Of a stretch of 64,000 bases of DNA, positions 52,745 to 61,757 are shown in pieces. The position numbers and the translations under genes were made by a program. Origin of the DNA: Mesorhizobium zhangyense. Lineage in GTDB: Bacteria > Pseudomonadota > Alphaproteobacteria > Rhizobiales > Rhizobiaceae. Numbering within the stretch: the first letter of the stretch is position 1; each line of letters starts with the position of its first letter. The DNA lies in assembly GCF_011045115.1 (NCBI RefSeq), contig NZ_JAAKZG010000002.1:124001-188000 (forward strand). Direction: 5' to 3'. The notes under the pieces were generated by a model. It did not search any database. It saw nothing but the letters and a program-made list of their open reading frames with translations, and was not told where the DNA came from.

Positions 52745-53560
52745 CTACTTCCCCAACTCCACCGACCTCACTCGCGCCGCCTCTACCGCTTCGGTCAAGA
52801 GGTTCTTCAGCCGGTCCTGACCCATCAGTACCGCAAGCGCTGCCGCTGTGGTGCCGTTGGGGCTTGTCACCTGCTGGCGCAGAACGCCGGGTTCTTCGGC
52901 ACTTTCGGCGGCGAGGCTCGCCGCGCCGAACACGGTCTGCATGGCGAGCAGCTTTGCCGTTTCCTTCGGCAGGCCGGCGTGCTCGGCTGCGGCAGTCAGG
53001 CATTCGATGAAGTGGAAGATATAGGCCGGGCCTGAGCCGGAAACCGCGGTCACGGCGTCCATCAGGCCTTCGTCATCGATGGTCGCCACCGCACCGCTGG
53101 CTGAAAGAAGCTCCTCAACGAAGCTCTTGGTTTCCGGCGATACATTGCCGTTCGCATAGACAACCATCATGCCCTTGCCGATTGCGGCGGGCGTATTCGG
53201 CATCACCCGGATGATCGGCGTCTTGCTGCCGAGGATGGCTTCGAAGGTCGCAACCGGCGTTCCGGCGGCGACGCTGACGAAGGTCGTCTCACCGTTGCCG
53301 AGATGCTTGTAGGCGGCTGTCACGTCGCGGATCACCTGCGGCTTGACCGCCAGCACCACCAGCTTCGGCGTTTCGCCAGCCGGCAGGCCGCCGGCATCCG
53401 GACTTGCCGCAGCACCCAGCGTTTCGGCACGCGCGCGCAAATCCGCATTCGGCTCGACGACGAAGGTTTCGGCTGGCTTCAACTGGCCCGATTTCAGCCA
53501 GCCCGCGAGCATCGCGTATCCCATATTGCCGCAACCGGCGAGCACGACTTTGATTGTCAT
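52745..53560 (-). CDS. proC: pyrroline-5-carboxylate reductase
   Basis: 271 residues, the usual length. The Rossmann start VVLAGCGNMGYAMLAGWL, LAVKPQVIRDV, IRVMPNTPAAIGKGMMV and the C-terminal signature VSGSGPAYIFHFIECLTAAA ... VTSPNGTTAAAL are all present. It reduces P5C to proline with NAD(P)H. ATG 53560. Confidence 0.95.
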   Translation of the reverse strand: MTIKVVLAGCGNMGYAMLAGWLKSGQLKPAETFVVEPNADLRARAETLGAAASPDAGGLPAGETPKLVVLAVKPQVIRDVTAAYKHLGNGETTFVSVAAGTPVATFEAILGSKTPIIRVMPNTPAAIGKGMMVVYANGNVSPETKSFVEELLSASGAVATIDDEGLMDAVTAVSGSGPAYIFHFIECLTAAAEHAGLPKETAKLLAMQTVFGAASLAAESAEEPGVLRQQVTSPNGTTAAALAVLMGQDRLKNLLTEAVEAARVRSVELGK

Positions 53561-53640
53561 TTCAGTTCTCCAGATCAGACCTCAATAGACGGTCATGTCC
53601 GGATAAAAAAGGGTGGCCGTGCAACTGGCCCAAATCCTCG

Positions 53641-54783
53641 TCAGGGCGTGTCCAGCTTCTTGCTGAAGGCATTGGTAAAGATCATCTCGCCCCTGTCGCC
53701 GACCGCCTCGGCCAGCGCGACATCCATGTAGTCGTTGGTGACATGGACGATGGCAAAGCCGCCCATATAGGCGGCCTTGGGCTTGAAGATATCGAGCCCG
53801 TCGCGCTGGTAGATCATCGCCGTCTCGTGCTGATGGCCGTGAAAGATGCCGACGACATTGTGGCCGGACAATACCGCCAGCAGTGCCTGGCGGTCGTCCT
53901 CGCTCCACCAATGCGGTGCGCCAGAGCCGTCATCGTCGAATTGTTTTTTCGCCGGGTCCCATTTTTCCGTTGAGAACGGATCCCAGCCATAGTGCTGGAA
54001 CAGGATCACCGGCTCGCCGTTGCCGGCATAGGTCGCCAGATCCCGTTTCAGCCATGGCAAGCCGCTCACCGCACCCTTGGCGGTGTCGCCGGCAAAGCGG
54101 TGCGTCTGGACCAGATGTAGGCCGCCCCAGTTCCAGGAATAGTCGTCCGAAGCGCTGTCGTAGTTCTCGGCCGGCACCGGCGGCTTGAAGAACACACTCG
54201 GGCGGTGGTTGATTTCGATATAGTCGCGCAGTTCCTGCCGGTACCAGTCGGTTTGCGGCGGCGGGCCGTCCTGGTCGAGATCGTGATTGCCGAGGCCGGC
54301 ATAGACGGGAAAATGCACGCGGTCCGGCCCACTGCCCTGCTGGTAGCGATGGCTGAATTGCAGCAACTGGGTACCTTCCCGCGGTTGCGTCATCTGCCCG
54401 CCGCCATCGTCGGTCAGGTCGCCGCCGACCACCACGCCGAGCGGCCGGGAAATCTTCCTGCCTGCGCCCGCAAGCCCGCTCGCCGCGCCATCGATATCCT
54501 GCGGCCAGCGATTGTTCGGAACCCGGTTAAGTGCTGCGATGTGGCGTAGCAGGTTCTGGTCCGTCTTGCCTTCCTGCAGGCAGTTCGGACTGAGGCCGCT
54601 GGCCATGCGGCAGGCGTGAACGTCGTTGGTGAAGATGAAGGTGGCGTCGATCATCCGGCCGGAAGCCGGCGCCACGGCGAAAGCCTCGCGCGGCAAGGCA
54701 GGCAGCACAGCCAGCCCGAGCCCGCCAAGGATCAGTTCTCGCCGGGACAGCCGGACCGGAGGAGCAATGTCACGCGCGCTCAT
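53641..54783 (-). CDS. Tat-exported calcineurin-like metallophosphoesterase
   Basis: 380 residues. A twin-arginine signal (RLSRRELILGGLGLAVLPAL, about 11-30) points to folded export. The metal-binding motifs are TNDVHACR, VVGGDLTDDGGG, GLGNHDLDQDG and GIFHGHQHE. It resembles the TIGR03768-type phosphodiesterase family, of unknown substrate. ATG 54783 is chosen; ATG 54807 is possible, and the frame beyond is antisense to the polymerase gene's end. Confidence 0.8.
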   Translation of the reverse strand: MSARDIAPPVRLSRRELILGGLGLAVLPALPREAFAVAPASGRMIDATFIFTNDVHACRMASGLSPNCLQEGKTDQNLLRHIAALNRVPNNRWPQDIDGAASGLAGAGRKISRPLGVVVGGDLTDDGGGQMTQPREGTQLLQFSHRYQQGSGPDRVHFPVYAGLGNHDLDQDGPPPQTDWYRQELRDYIEINHRPSVFFKPPVPAENYDSASDDYSWNWGGLHLVQTHRFAGDTAKGAVSGLPWLKRDLATYAGNGEPVILFQHYGWDPFSTEKWDPAKKQFDDDGSGAPHWWSEDDRQALLAVLSGHNVVGIFHGHQHETAMIYQRDGLDIFKPKAAYMGGFAIVHVTNDYMDVALAEAVGDRGEMIFTNAFSKKLDTP

Positions 54784-54818
54784 GCGGTGAAGATGTGACG
54801 TCCGCATGCGCTTTGCAA

Positions 54819-56240
54819 CTAGCGTTTCGTCCGTGTCGCCACCGGAAAACGCGCAACCAGCCTGAGCCCGATGATGCTGAAGACGAAGAACAGCCAGACC
54901 GGATCGGCGCGGCGGAAGAAAAAACTCTCCAGGAAGGAGTTCAGCGCGGTGAACAGAAGGATCATCATAAAGAAGTCGCCGAGATAGACGTTCTCCTTGC
55001 GCATCGGGATGCGCATGTAGTCGCGCAGCGGCGCGATGAAGAAGGCCCAGGCCGCCACGCAAAGTGCCGGAATGCCCATGATGACGGCGATGTCGAGATA
55101 TCCGTTATGGCCATGTACGATGCTGCGGATGTCCCATGGCCGGTCGAAGGGCTGGTCCATGGTCCAGAGGAACATCGTGCCCCAAAAACTCTCATAGCCG
55201 TAGCCGGTCCATGGCTTCTTGGCGATCATTTCGCCGGCGAACTCCCACAGCGTGGTGCGGCCGGTATAGGTCAGGTCGGGGAAGTTGTGGTGGACGAACA
55301 AACGCAACGGCTCGATGAAGACGATGCCGAGCGTGCCGATCGTCGTGCCGATGATCGCCAGCAGGAACAGGGCCGGTGTCAGAGAGCGCACCCCGAAGAT
55401 TCCCGGCACCGCCACCATCAGGATCGCAAGCGGCACCAGCCCGGCAGTGGTCTTGGAGCCGGTGTTCATCATGAAGATCATGGCGGCGACCAGCAGGAAG
55501 GGACCTGTGATCTTCCAGCCGCGCCGGAACAGATAAAGCCCGCCGAAGCTGAAACAGGCCATCACCGGACCGGCGATGTTCTTGTGGGTGAACACGCCGC
55601 GCCACAGCCCGGCATGTTGCGGCTCGGCGCCGGCGGTCGTGTGCTTGGCCTCGTTTGGAAACAGCACCAGCCCGACGAAACACAGCACCACGATGAAGAT
55701 GCCGGAAAAGGCGATAACGGTCGAGAATGCGTCGGCGTCGCGCGGAATGGCCAGGACCGTCGCCATCACCAATATGCCGATGATGGTGAAGGAAGCGGCA
55801 CGCAGTGCCGCCATCGGGTCCGTCGCATTGGCGACCGAAAGCATCAGGAAACCGAGCAGCAGCAGGAAAGACGGCGCAAACAGCGCCATCAGCACGCGCC
55901 GGTCGGCAAAGGTGAACAGCGAGAAGATCGAGATCGCGCCCAATGCGCCGAAGCCGAGCTGGTTGACGATGTCGCCGCCCGCCGACGGCATCTCGGCGCC
56001 GCCCGGCTGGAACGGCCGGAACGATATCATCACGATGGTCAGCAGCAGCGAGGCGATCGCGGTGGCGATGCCGGTGCGCGTGAAGGCGCCGGCCAGTGTC
56101 GTTCGCAATGAAATCTTTCGAGGACTCGTTCCGCCGAGGTGTATAGCGTGGTTTTCGAGAAGCGGAGCGGAGCGGACATGCGGTCCGTGAGCACCGGAAG
56201 CGGAGAAAATCGCGTCAGACGACCGGTGGGGCGAAGTCAT
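54819..56240 (-). CDS. O-antigen ligase/polymerase family protein (Wzy-like, second cluster)
   Basis: 473 residues with 10-12 hydrophobic segments and the Wzy_C-type loop (TYTGRTTLWEFAGEMIAKKP, then GHNGYLDIAVIMGIPAL). It probably polymerises or ligates a second polysaccharide. The first ~50 residues are hydrophilic and the real start may lie further in. It lies 11 bases downstream of the 56252-57250 glycosyltransferase on the same strand. Confidence 0.83.
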   Translation of the reverse strand: MTSPHRSSDAIFSASGAHGPHVRSAPLLENHAIHLGGTSPRKISLRTTLAGAFTRTGIATAIASLLLTIVMISFRPFQPGGAEMPSAGGDIVNQLGFGALGAISIFSLFTFADRRVLMALFAPSFLLLLGFLMLSVANATDPMAALRAASFTIIGILVMATVLAIPRDADAFSTVIAFSGIFIVVLCFVGLVLFPNEAKHTTAGAEPQHAGLWRGVFTHKNIAGPVMACFSFGGLYLFRRGWKITGPFLLVAAMIFMMNTGSKTTAGLVPLAILMVAVPGIFGVRSLTPALFLLAIIGTTIGTLGIVFIEPLRLFVHHNFPDLTYTGRTTLWEFAGEMIAKKPWTGYGYESFWGTMFLWTMDQPFDRPWDIRSIVHGHNGYLDIAVIMGIPALCVAAWAFFIAPLRDYMRIPMRKENVYLGDFFMMILLFTALNSFLESFFFRRADPVWLFFVFSIIGLRLVARFPVATRTKR

Positions 56241-56251
56241 CGAAAGGTTTC

Positions 56252-57250
56252 TCAGTTCTTTTCGGGCTGACGATATTGCTCATTGGCATATCCGAATTCG
56301 GCCATCACCCGGCCGAGCGCAACATAGACGGGATAAAGTCCGACAGAAAGCGAGCGCGTTTCATAGAGCCGCCGTGCGCCGCGGATCGGAGAAGCCGCCA
56401 GCAGCGCCAGGCTTTTCAACAGCACTTTCGTGTTGGCGAAAGGCGTGCCGGCCCGCTTCTTCTTTTCCACCAGCGTCGAAATCACGCCATTGCGCAAGGC
56501 ACGGGCGCGGATCCAGTCGGCCTCGACCCGGCGAGCCGGTACAGCCTCGTGGACGGGCGCTTCCGCACACCAGCCGAGCCTGAAGCCGCGTTCGGCCGAG
56601 CGGCTCAGAAAATCGGAATCGCCGCCGCCCATGAAATTGAACCGCAGGTCGAGAAAGGGCGGGCCCATCGCCGCCAGAACATTGCGTCCGATCAGGAGAT
56701 TGCCGGACGAGTAGAGCGCCGGCACGCGCCCGCTTTCGCTATAGGGTGGCGCAAAGACCGGATGCGTCGCCCACTTTTCGTGAGCAGGTTCTGCAAAGAC
56801 GGGAATTTGCGGGCCGCCGACAATGTCGGCACGCATCGTCTCCGATGCCAGGCACATCCGCTCCAGCCAGTTCTCGTCGGCGATCTCATCATCGTCGATG
56901 ACAAGCAGGTGGCGAAAGGCAGGAAAATAGCGGATCGCCGTCTGCCAGCCGGCATTGTAGGCGCTGCAGTTGCCACGATCATGCGCAATGATGACCATGC
57001 CGGGAAGATGTCCGGCCACGAACAGCGGCGTCGCTGCCCTGGCGCCTTCGCGCTTTTCAGCCTCGTTTTCCATGACGATGATGGCGAAGGGGCGTTGCGT
57101 CTTTTGCGCACGCAGTGAGTCGAGCGTGGCCAGCAATTGCTCCGGCCGGCGGAAAGTCGGCACGGTAACAACCGCTTCCATTGCCGCAAAGTCCAGGGCA
57201 GGAGACTTGCCGGCGATCGAAACGGCGCCGTTTGATGGCGAAAGGGTCAT
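56252..57250 (-). CDS. family 2 glycosyltransferase
   Basis: 332 residues. VTVPTFRRPEQLLATLDSL, AIIVMENEAEKREG, CSAYNAGWQTAI and the metal site LVIDDDE (near 118) are GT-A motifs, and GGGDSDFLSRSAERG is the base-type motif. It likely acts on the second polysaccharide. ATG 57250 or ATG 57181 (MEAVVTVPT) may be the start. Confidence 0.85.
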   Translation of the reverse strand: MTLSPSNGAVSIAGKSPALDFAAMEAVVTVPTFRRPEQLLATLDSLRAQKTQRPFAIIVMENEAEKREGARAATPLFVAGHLPGMVIIAHDRGNCSAYNAGWQTAIRYFPAFRHLLVIDDDEIADENWLERMCLASETMRADIVGGPQIPVFAEPAHEKWATHPVFAPPYSESGRVPALYSSGNLLIGRNVLAAMGPPFLDLRFNFMGGGDSDFLSRSAERGFRLGWCAEAPVHEAVPARRVEADWIRARALRNGVISTLVEKKKRAGTPFANTKVLLKSLALLAASPIRGARRLYETRSLSVGLYPVYVALGRVMAEFGYANEQYRQPEKN

Positions 57251-57421
57251 GCGCGGGCTGCCGATTGAGTTTGGGCTGTGATATCACTATCGCCGATAAC
57301 GGTTCGTTAAACACCTTTCGTGGAACGGGCTTCGCCGACGGAGCAATCGCGACAATCATATGTGTCATTTAATCAACGGTTCACTGCGCTCTGCTAGCGA
57401 AAATGCTGACGTAGGGGTGTG

Positions 57422-58597
57422 ATGCATCTTCTGTTTGCAACATCGATCGTGCCGGACGGCGCGCTGGAATCGGGCTACGAGATCGCCAACGCCGCGGTCA
57501 TCGATGCTTTGCATCGTGCTGGCGTGCGCGTCACGGTCATCGGCTTTGCCTGGCCGGGCAAGCCGCCGGCCGATCCCGACAACACCGTCGTGCTCGGCGA
57601 AATCGACGTTCGCACGGAAGACGCCCCGTTCAAGCAGAAGATCGCCTGGCTGGCCAAGGCAATGCGCACCGGCCTGACCTTCTCATCGGTGAAGCTGCGC
57701 GCCGTCACTGCCGGGGAGTTGCGCCAGGAGATCGCTGCGGCCGGGCCTTTCGACGGCTATGTGCTGAATTCCGTCCAGTTTGCCGGCGCATTCGAGGGCG
57801 TCTTCGACGACCGACCCTCGATCTTCGTTGCGCACAATGTCGAGCATCGCTCGGCCATCGAGATCGCGCATTCGGTCAACAGCATGCTCCAGCGTTTCAT
57901 GTATACGCGCGAGGCGAAGCTGCTGAAGACGCTTGAATTGCGGCTGTGCGAAAAGGCGCGTTTCGTGTTCACGCTGGCGGAGGAAGACCGCGCAGCCCTC
58001 GGCGTCGCCTCGGACGACAGGTCGGCGGCGCTCCCGCTCGTCACGCGCCACACGCCCCCGCCGCAGCCGTCGAAGCGGCAGATCGAGTGTGACGCAGCAC
58101 TCATCGGCACCTGGACCTGGCAGCCGAACCGCATTGGGCTGGATTGGTTTCTGGGCGAGGTCGTGCCGCAACTGCCGAGCGATTTTCGCATCCGCATCGC
58201 CGGGCGCACGCTCGCGGGCGCAGCATCGAGCCATCCCGGCGTGGAGTTCGTCGGCCGTGTGCCCGATGCCGAAGCATTCGTGCGAAGTGCAGCGGTCATC
58301 CCGCTGATCAGCCGTGCCGGCACCGGCGTGCAGCTCAAGACCATCGAAACTTTCGAACTCGGCCTTCCCGCGGTGGCGACCCGAAGTGCGCTCCGCGGCA
58401 TAGACCATATGCCGGAAAACTGTGTCGTCACCGACAATCCGGCGGTTTTCGCCAAGGCGCTCGAACGCGCAGCGTCCGGCAAGGTTGCCGACGCCGATGG
58501 CCGCATCTTCTACCGCCAGCAGCGCGCGGCACTCGATACGCAGGTCATGCGCGGCCTTGACAAGATCGGCTACCAGAGAGACGGAGCCGCCGCATGA
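57422..58597 (+). CDS. glycosyltransferase (GT-B, family 4-like)
   Basis: 391 residues. The N-terminal MHLLFATSIVPDGALESGYE start, IFVAHNVEHRS, a donor-binding part with GTWTWQPNRIGLDWFLGEVV and PLISRAGTGVQLKTIETFEL (the Glu-rich C-terminal motif). It opens a plus-strand run of three genes with overlapping ends (58594; 59373). ATG 57422 follows TAGGGG. Confidence 0.83.
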   Translation: MHLLFATSIVPDGALESGYEIANAAVIDALHRAGVRVTVIGFAWPGKPPADPDNTVVLGEIDVRTEDAPFKQKIAWLAKAMRTGLTFSSVKLRAVTAGELRQEIAAAGPFDGYVLNSVQFAGAFEGVFDDRPSIFVAHNVEHRSAIEIAHSVNSMLQRFMYTREAKLLKTLELRLCEKARFVFTLAEEDRAALGVASDDRSAALPLVTRHTPPPQPSKRQIECDAALIGTWTWQPNRIGLDWFLGEVVPQLPSDFRIRIAGRTLAGAASSHPGVEFVGRVPDAEAFVRSAAVIPLISRAGTGVQLKTIETFELGLPAVATRSALRGIDHMPENCVVTDNPAVFAKALERAASGKVADADGRIFYRQQRAALDTQVMRGLDKIGYQRDGAAA

Positions 58598-59376
58598 ACG
58601 TCCATGCCGGCCGCCGGTCCTCCGATGTGAAGTCCTGGAGAATGATACTTGGCATTCACGTCGCCAATATCGAATGGGGTGAGGCGATCACCATCCTGAA
58701 GCGCAAGCTGGATGACAACCGCTTCACCAAGATCAGCTTTCTCAACGCGCACAACGCCAACATTGCCTGCGTCGATGAAGCCTTCGCCGACGCGCTGAAC
58801 GATTTCGTCATTCTGCCGGATGGCATCGGCGTCGATATCGCGTCGAAACTGCTTTACGGCGCGCCGTTTCCGTCGAACCTGAACGGCACCGATTTCATTC
58901 CCGCGTTCCTGAAAGCGTCTGCCCGTCCGCTAACGGTCGGGCTGATTGGCGCAACGCGCCGCAACGCCGACGAAGCCGCACGCAAACTCGCAGCATTGGC
59001 CGAACAGCACAGCTTTGCCGTCATCCATGACGGCTATTTTGCGCCCAAGGATGAGCCGGAAATCCTCGAACGCATCAGAATCCTGCGCCCCGACATCCTG
59101 CTGGTCGCCATGGGCGTGCCGCGCCAGGAATTGTGGATCGCCCGCAACCTCACCAAGCAGCATTGCATTCTGCCGATCGCGGTCGGCGCGCTGCTCGATT
59201 TCCTCAGCGGCTCCGTGCCGCGCGCGCCCGGCTGGATGCGCACCCTGCGGCTCGAGTGGCTGTTCCGCCTCATCATCGAGCCGCGCCGCCTGTGGCGCCG
59301 CTATATCGTCGGCAATCCGCTCTTCCTCGCCCGTGCCTTGCATCAGAAGTTTTTCGGCGTGAGGGAAGAACGGTGA
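58594..59376 (+). CDS. WecB/TagA/CpsF-family glycosyltransferase (GT26, GumM-like)
   Basis: 260 residues. NAHNANIACVDEAF, LPDGIGVDIASKLLYG, GLIGATRRNADEAARKL and LVAMGVPRQELWIARNL are the GT26 landmarks. Members add a ManNAcA, ManNAc or glucuronic-acid residue to a lipid-linked acceptor, as in xanthan GumM. It overlaps the previous gene by 4 bases and the next by 4 bases, a tight operon. Confidence 0.9.
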   Translation: MNVHAGRRSSDVKSWRMILGIHVANIEWGEAITILKRKLDDNRFTKISFLNAHNANIACVDEAFADALNDFVILPDGIGVDIASKLLYGAPFPSNLNGTDFIPAFLKASARPLTVGLIGATRRNADEAARKLAALAEQHSFAVIHDGYFAPKDEPEILERIRILRPDILLVAMGVPRQELWIARNLTKQHCILPIAVGALLDFLSGSVPRAPGWMRTLRLEWLFRLIIEPRRLWRRYIVGNPLFLARALHQKFFGVREER

Positions 59377-60290
59377 ACAGCCGGTTCGTTCCCTCCGATG
59401 ACAGGCGCTCGAACATGCCGGTGACCTTGCAGTCGGCAATGGTGACCGCCAGCTACGCGCCCGATTTCGAACGCTGCCGGCTGCTTTGCGAGACCGTCGA
59501 CCGCCACGTCACCGGCATGGCGCATCACTACATCCTGGTCGAGCATCGCGACGTGCCGCTGTTTCGCCAGCTTGAAACGCCGAACCGCACGGTGGTCGAC
59601 GAGCGCGACCTGCTGCCGAACTGGCTTCATGTTCTGGACGACCCGCTCAGCCTGTTTCGCCGCCGCGTCTGGCTCAGCCTGCGCACCATGCCGCTGCGCG
59701 GATGGCATGTGCAGCAGTTGCGCCGCATCGCGGTAGCAGTGCATGCGAAGGAGGACGTTCTTGTCTATGTCGATTCCGACGTCGCCTTCCTGAAGCCGTT
59801 CAACTTCTCCGCCTTCCAGCGCGAGGGCAAGGTGCGGCTTTTCCGGCGCGACAACGCGATGGCAGGCGGCGATCAGGGCGAACACCGCATATGGTCGCGC
59901 AATGCGGGGGCAGCCCTCGGCATTAAAAACCCCGAAACATCACCGCATGACTACATCTCGACGCTGATCGCATGGCGACGCGACAGCGTGCTGGAAATGT
60001 GCCGGAAGATCGAGGCGGTGCATGGCCGCCACTGGATCGCGGTTCTCGGCTCGGCGCGAAAATTCTCCGAATGCCTGCTCTATGGCCGCTTCGTCGACGA
60101 GGTTCTGCAAGGGCAGGGCCATTTCCACGGCGCGGAGGAATTCTGCCGCGTGCACTGGACGGGCTCGGCCATGTCGGAGGCGGAATTCCGCGAATTCGTC
60201 GCCACCATGTCGCCCGAGCAGGTGGCGATCGGCATGCAGTCCTTCATCGGCACCGACCTCGACCGCATCAGGCGGTTGGTCGAGGCGTAG
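59373..60290 (+). CDS. DUF6492-like protein, possible glycosyltransferase
   Basis: 305 residues. A GT-A-like layout with YVDSDVAFL (DxD type, near 133), VVDERDLLPNW and a later GSARKFSECLLYGRFVDEVL. Such proteins in polysaccharide clusters are called DUF6492; catalytic activity is not established. The GTG 59373 start overlaps the previous stop (GTGA) and has GAGGGAAG upstream; ATG 59415 is the alternative. Confidence 0.72.
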   Translation: MNSRFVPSDDRRSNMPVTLQSAMVTASYAPDFERCRLLCETVDRHVTGMAHHYILVEHRDVPLFRQLETPNRTVVDERDLLPNWLHVLDDPLSLFRRRVWLSLRTMPLRGWHVQQLRRIAVAVHAKEDVLVYVDSDVAFLKPFNFSAFQREGKVRLFRRDNAMAGGDQGEHRIWSRNAGAALGIKNPETSPHDYISTLIAWRRDSVLEMCRKIEAVHGRHWIAVLGSARKFSECLLYGRFVDEVLQGQGHFHGAEEFCRVHWTGSAMSEAEFREFVATMSPEQVAIGMQSFIGTDLDRIRRLVEA

Positions 60291-60293
60291 CGC

Positions 60294-61589
60294 TTACACG
60301 GCCTTGGCCGGCAGCTTCAATGCCGAATAGGTGAGGGCCGCCGAGGCCAGGTAGAGTGCCGCGAACACGCCGTTCAGCCACCAGATCAGGTCCGGCGTTT
60401 CCAGCCCTCGCGTCAGTATCCAGATCAGAAGCACGGCCTTCAGCCCGGCCAGCAGCGCTAGGTTTATCGCGCGGATCAGCGTCTGTCCTCGCGCGAACAG
60501 CAGCTCGGCCTGGTATTCCACCAGGTTGCGCAGGCCCGGAACGCATATAGCAAGCGCAACCAGCGGGGCGGCTTCGGCGACGTTTCTGCCGAGTGCGTTG
60601 GGGAAGAAATGCAGGACCACCGCAAGGCAGAACAGGGCCAGCGTCGAGACGAGGAACACGCCGAGCTCTATGCCACCGCGTACTTTCAGGCGTCTCAGCA
60701 TTTCCGGCGCGCGCATCATGCGCTGCACCAGCATCATCGAGAAGGTTCGGATCGGTATGGCGGTGAGATCGACCAGCCGCATGATGATGGCGTAGAGGCC
60801 TGCAAGCTGCGGCCCACCGATCGACAGCACCAGCAGCTTATCGAACTCCATCTGCAGATAGAACAGCACTTCCGCGCCAGCGACATAGACCGAATCCGCC
60901 AGCCGCCGCATATAGAGCGGAATGCGCAGCCGCAGGCGCTGGCGTGGATAGAAGAAGCCGAAGGCGATGACTGCTGATATGGCGTTGGCGGCGATGTAGA
61001 ACAGTACCCAGTCCTCCAGCGTATGCGTCGGCCAGAAGTAGAACGCCGCCGCGAAAGCTGCGCGCGCCACGGTTCCGAGTATCGCCATGATCGCCGCGCG
61101 ACCGAAGCGGCCGAGACCGTTGTTGACGATCAGCGCCGCCTCGACGGGCCGCCACAACAGTGCTTCGGCAAAGACCACCGTCGCAAAGATCTTGAGCGGC
61201 AGTTCGCTTGAAAAGAACAGCAGATAGATCCCATAGGAAGCCGCCGCGAGCAGCGGCAGCGACAGGACCGCAAGCAGGATGAAACCCGCCGTGAAGGTGC
61301 CGATAAGGTTCGGCCGGATCGTGGCCGTCCGGTAAAGTGCTGAGATGAAGCCGAAAGCGAGGATGCGCGACAGCATGACGCCCGCTGCCGAGGCGGTTGC
61401 GAAGAGGCCGAAGTCAGCCAAAGACAATGTGTTGGCGAGTGCTATGAAATAGATGAGTGAGAAGACCAGCCGCCCGCCGGCGCCACTGATCGCCGAAAAA
61501 TAGTCGCGTACGAGGTTGCGTCGTTCCGACAGGAACGCGGTCAGTCGCGCGGTTGGCCGCGCAGGCCTTGTGTTGTTGCTCTGGGTCAT
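60294..61589 (-). CDS. polysaccharide flippase (Wzx/MATE-like)
   Basis: 431 residues with about 12 helices, Phe/Leu-rich, and the polysaccharide biosynthesis protein pattern (GGRLVFSLIYFIALANTLSL, FGLFATASAAGVMLSRIL). It flips a lipid-linked repeat to the periplasm. In S. meliloti exoT does this for succinoglycan; no flippase lies in the exo block here, so this gene may serve either polysaccharide. It converges on the DUF6492-like gene with a 3-base gap. Confidence 0.82.
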   Translation of the reverse strand: MTQSNNTRPARPTARLTAFLSERRNLVRDYFSAISGAGGRLVFSLIYFIALANTLSLADFGLFATASAAGVMLSRILAFGFISALYRTATIRPNLIGTFTAGFILLAVLSLPLLAAASYGIYLLFFSSELPLKIFATVVFAEALLWRPVEAALIVNNGLGRFGRAAIMAILGTVARAAFAAAFYFWPTHTLEDWVLFYIAANAISAVIAFGFFYPRQRLRLRIPLYMRRLADSVYVAGAEVLFYLQMEFDKLLVLSIGGPQLAGLYAIIMRLVDLTAIPIRTFSMMLVQRMMRAPEMLRRLKVRGGIELGVFLVSTLALFCLAVVLHFFPNALGRNVAEAAPLVALAICVPGLRNLVEYQAELLFARGQTLIRAINLALLAGLKAVLLIWILTRGLETPDLIWWLNGVFAALYLASAALTYSALKLPAKAV

Positions 61590-61757
61590 ATTTGAGTCGA
61601 GAAACTACCGTTGAAAGCTTAATGTCCCGCAAAGCAGGATGCACGCTGGCGCTTACCGCAAGTTGCACCTAAATTAACGTTTTGTTTCCCATACTTGTTT
61701 AGCGTGACTTAACGATCGGTTCTCGATCACCGTGCCCCGTTTGGAAGCTGTCGCAGA

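Noticed and set aside
54795-56111. 438-codon plus-strand frame
   Set aside because: Antisense to the Wzy-like gene; the product is a charged shadow with no hydrophobic core.
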